Shown here in pieces: positions 63,177-64,000 of a stretch of DNA of 64,000 nt (position 1 is its first letter; each line of letters opens with the position of its first letter). Origin of the DNA: Dinochytrium kinnereticum. Taxonomy: Eukaryota; Chytridiomycota; Chytridiomycetes; Chytridiales; Chytridiaceae. The translations under genes were made by a program, and so were the position numbers. Where the stretch lies: the NCBI GenBank assembly GCA_027604005.1, contig JADGJT010000027.1, positions 7,633-71,632 of the forward strand, written 5' to 3'. The notes below the pieces were generated by a model, which searched no databases, was not told where the DNA came from, and was given only the letters and a program-made list of their open reading frames with translations.

Positions 63177-64000
63177 ATGGATGAAGCCATGAATCGTTTT
63201 GGCGGCAGCAAGGCCACTAGTTCAGTTGCCGACACTCCCAAGCCCGTCATTCTAATGACCAAACCACCTGCACCAAACCATGCCTCCAGGAGAAGGTAGC
63301 GTTTTTTCTTTTCTTCGCAGGGCTTTGGTTCGTCTGGAGGCTGGTGCCACTGTGCAAACAACGGAAACTAACATCTACACCGACGGCCGTTATCAGATCG
63401 TGCGAGCCCTGCCGGGTTCGGAAGCTGAAATGCGACGGCACCCGACCCATCTGCGGAAAGTGCAGCAAGCGCCCTGGGATGCAATGCATTTACCTGGGCA
63501 AGCAAAAGGATGCCGATACAAACAGCGTCTCTTTGGATACCATCCGTGAGCAGATACTGGGAGACGCTGCTCTGGGACCTGGAGGGGAACTCACTCTTCG
63601 GAGTGCTAGCGGAAAGGTTTACAATCTTGAAGAGATAAAGGCCTTGGAGCAGAGGGTGCAGGCACTTGAGAAGGCCCTGAAGGCGTCGAATGGACAGGTT
63701 GCGGTTTTGGAGGGGAAGAGGGGGGTAGCTGGGATTCCGGGGCCGGCTCCGGTCATCTCGTCGACGTCACCTTCATCTGGCACTGGCGGAAATGTAGAGG
63801 AGGACCTAAACTCTGAGCAAAGGTTTAAGAATCTGCAGGCGATGGCGGAGGTGCTCACCTCAATCTTTGACAACGGGCCGATCTCTATCGAGTCGGAGGA
63901 AATTCTACCTGTGGGATCGTTAGCCAACGCTCAATCGGATGATGATGAATATTACGCTTCTGACATTTCCGAAGCATCCAGTGATGATGACGAATCAAGG
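63177..64000 (+). CDS. Zn(II)2Cys6 transcription factor (3' end outside window)
   Basis: Exon 1 (63177-63297) encodes MDEAMNRFGGSKATSSVADT to NHASRR. A 100-nt intron, GTAGCG to TATCAG, joins in frame to RSCEPCRVRKLKCDGTRPIC, then GKCSKRPGMQCIYL. This gives the six Cys of the binuclear cluster in the order CxxCx6CxnCxxCxnC. A linker and a coiled-coil dimerisation element follow (VYNLEEIKALEQRVQALEKA). Downstream are RFKNLQAMAEVLTSIFDNGP and an acidic Asp/Ser-rich stretch (DDDEYYASDISEASSDDDES) that reaches the window edge. The longer unspliced frames here are not used because they lose the cluster. Target genes unknown. Confidence 0.9.

Overview
This is a stretch of a nuclear genome from a fungus. 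Genes are close together on both strands and cut by many short GT-AG introns (about 40-120 nt). The gene content is fungal: a Zn(II)2Cys6 regulator, a Furry/Mor2-type RAM scaffold and an M36-like protease. Three things suggest a zoosporic (chytrid-like) fungus: an ERICH2-like protein, a long coiled-coil protein that could belong to a basal body, and proteins with a crinkler-like head domain. This placement is inference.

Layout. 1-5652 (-): Furry/Mor2 scaffold, running off the left edge. 5931-7248 (-): Kae1, the KEOPS catalytic subunit. It is divergent from a membrane-anchored alpha/beta hydrolase (7294-8674, +) across only 45 bp. 9134-10668 (+): OLA1/YchF ATPase with a presequence-like N-terminus. 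11067-14260 (+): long coiled-coil protein. 15069-15764 (-): acidic hypothetical protein. 16635-19319 and 20396-23076 (-): tandem paralogues with a crinkler-like head, a PPxY and Pro/Tyr-rich linker, one transmembrane segment and an outer WD40-like domain. 24613-26664 (+): disordered Ser/Pro/Gln protein. 28602-31156 (-): multi-pass membrane protein. Downstream of it lies a decayed tandem copy of itself plus the tail of the neighbouring helicase (about 27480-28600). 31539-35769 (-): Prp22/DHX8 helicase, divergent from RAD51 (36230-37700, +). 37938-38493 (-): ERICH2-like protein, divergent from a protein with seven DDLPLS-type motifs and a DnaJ-type zinc region (38780-41502, +). 42134-44832 (+): CAMKL-type kinase with a UBA-like segment. 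46835-51316 (+): F-box protein with ankyrin-like repeats and an assembly gap. 52078-54042 (+): F-box/WD40 protein. 54804-57424 (+): single-pass membrane protein with two PPxY motifs. 58206-62637 (+): gluzincin metalloprotease fused to a five-helix membrane domain. 63177-64000 (+): Zn2Cys6 regulator, running off the right edge.

There are no operons. Links between genes are by pathway: two F-box proteins plus three PPxY membrane proteins point to ubiquitin control, and RAD51 and Prp22 share a promoter region. The strongest candidate for something undescribed is the tandem receptor-like pair at 16.6-23.1 kb. The metalloprotease-membrane fusion and the DDLPLS-repeat/DnaJ-zinc protein come next.
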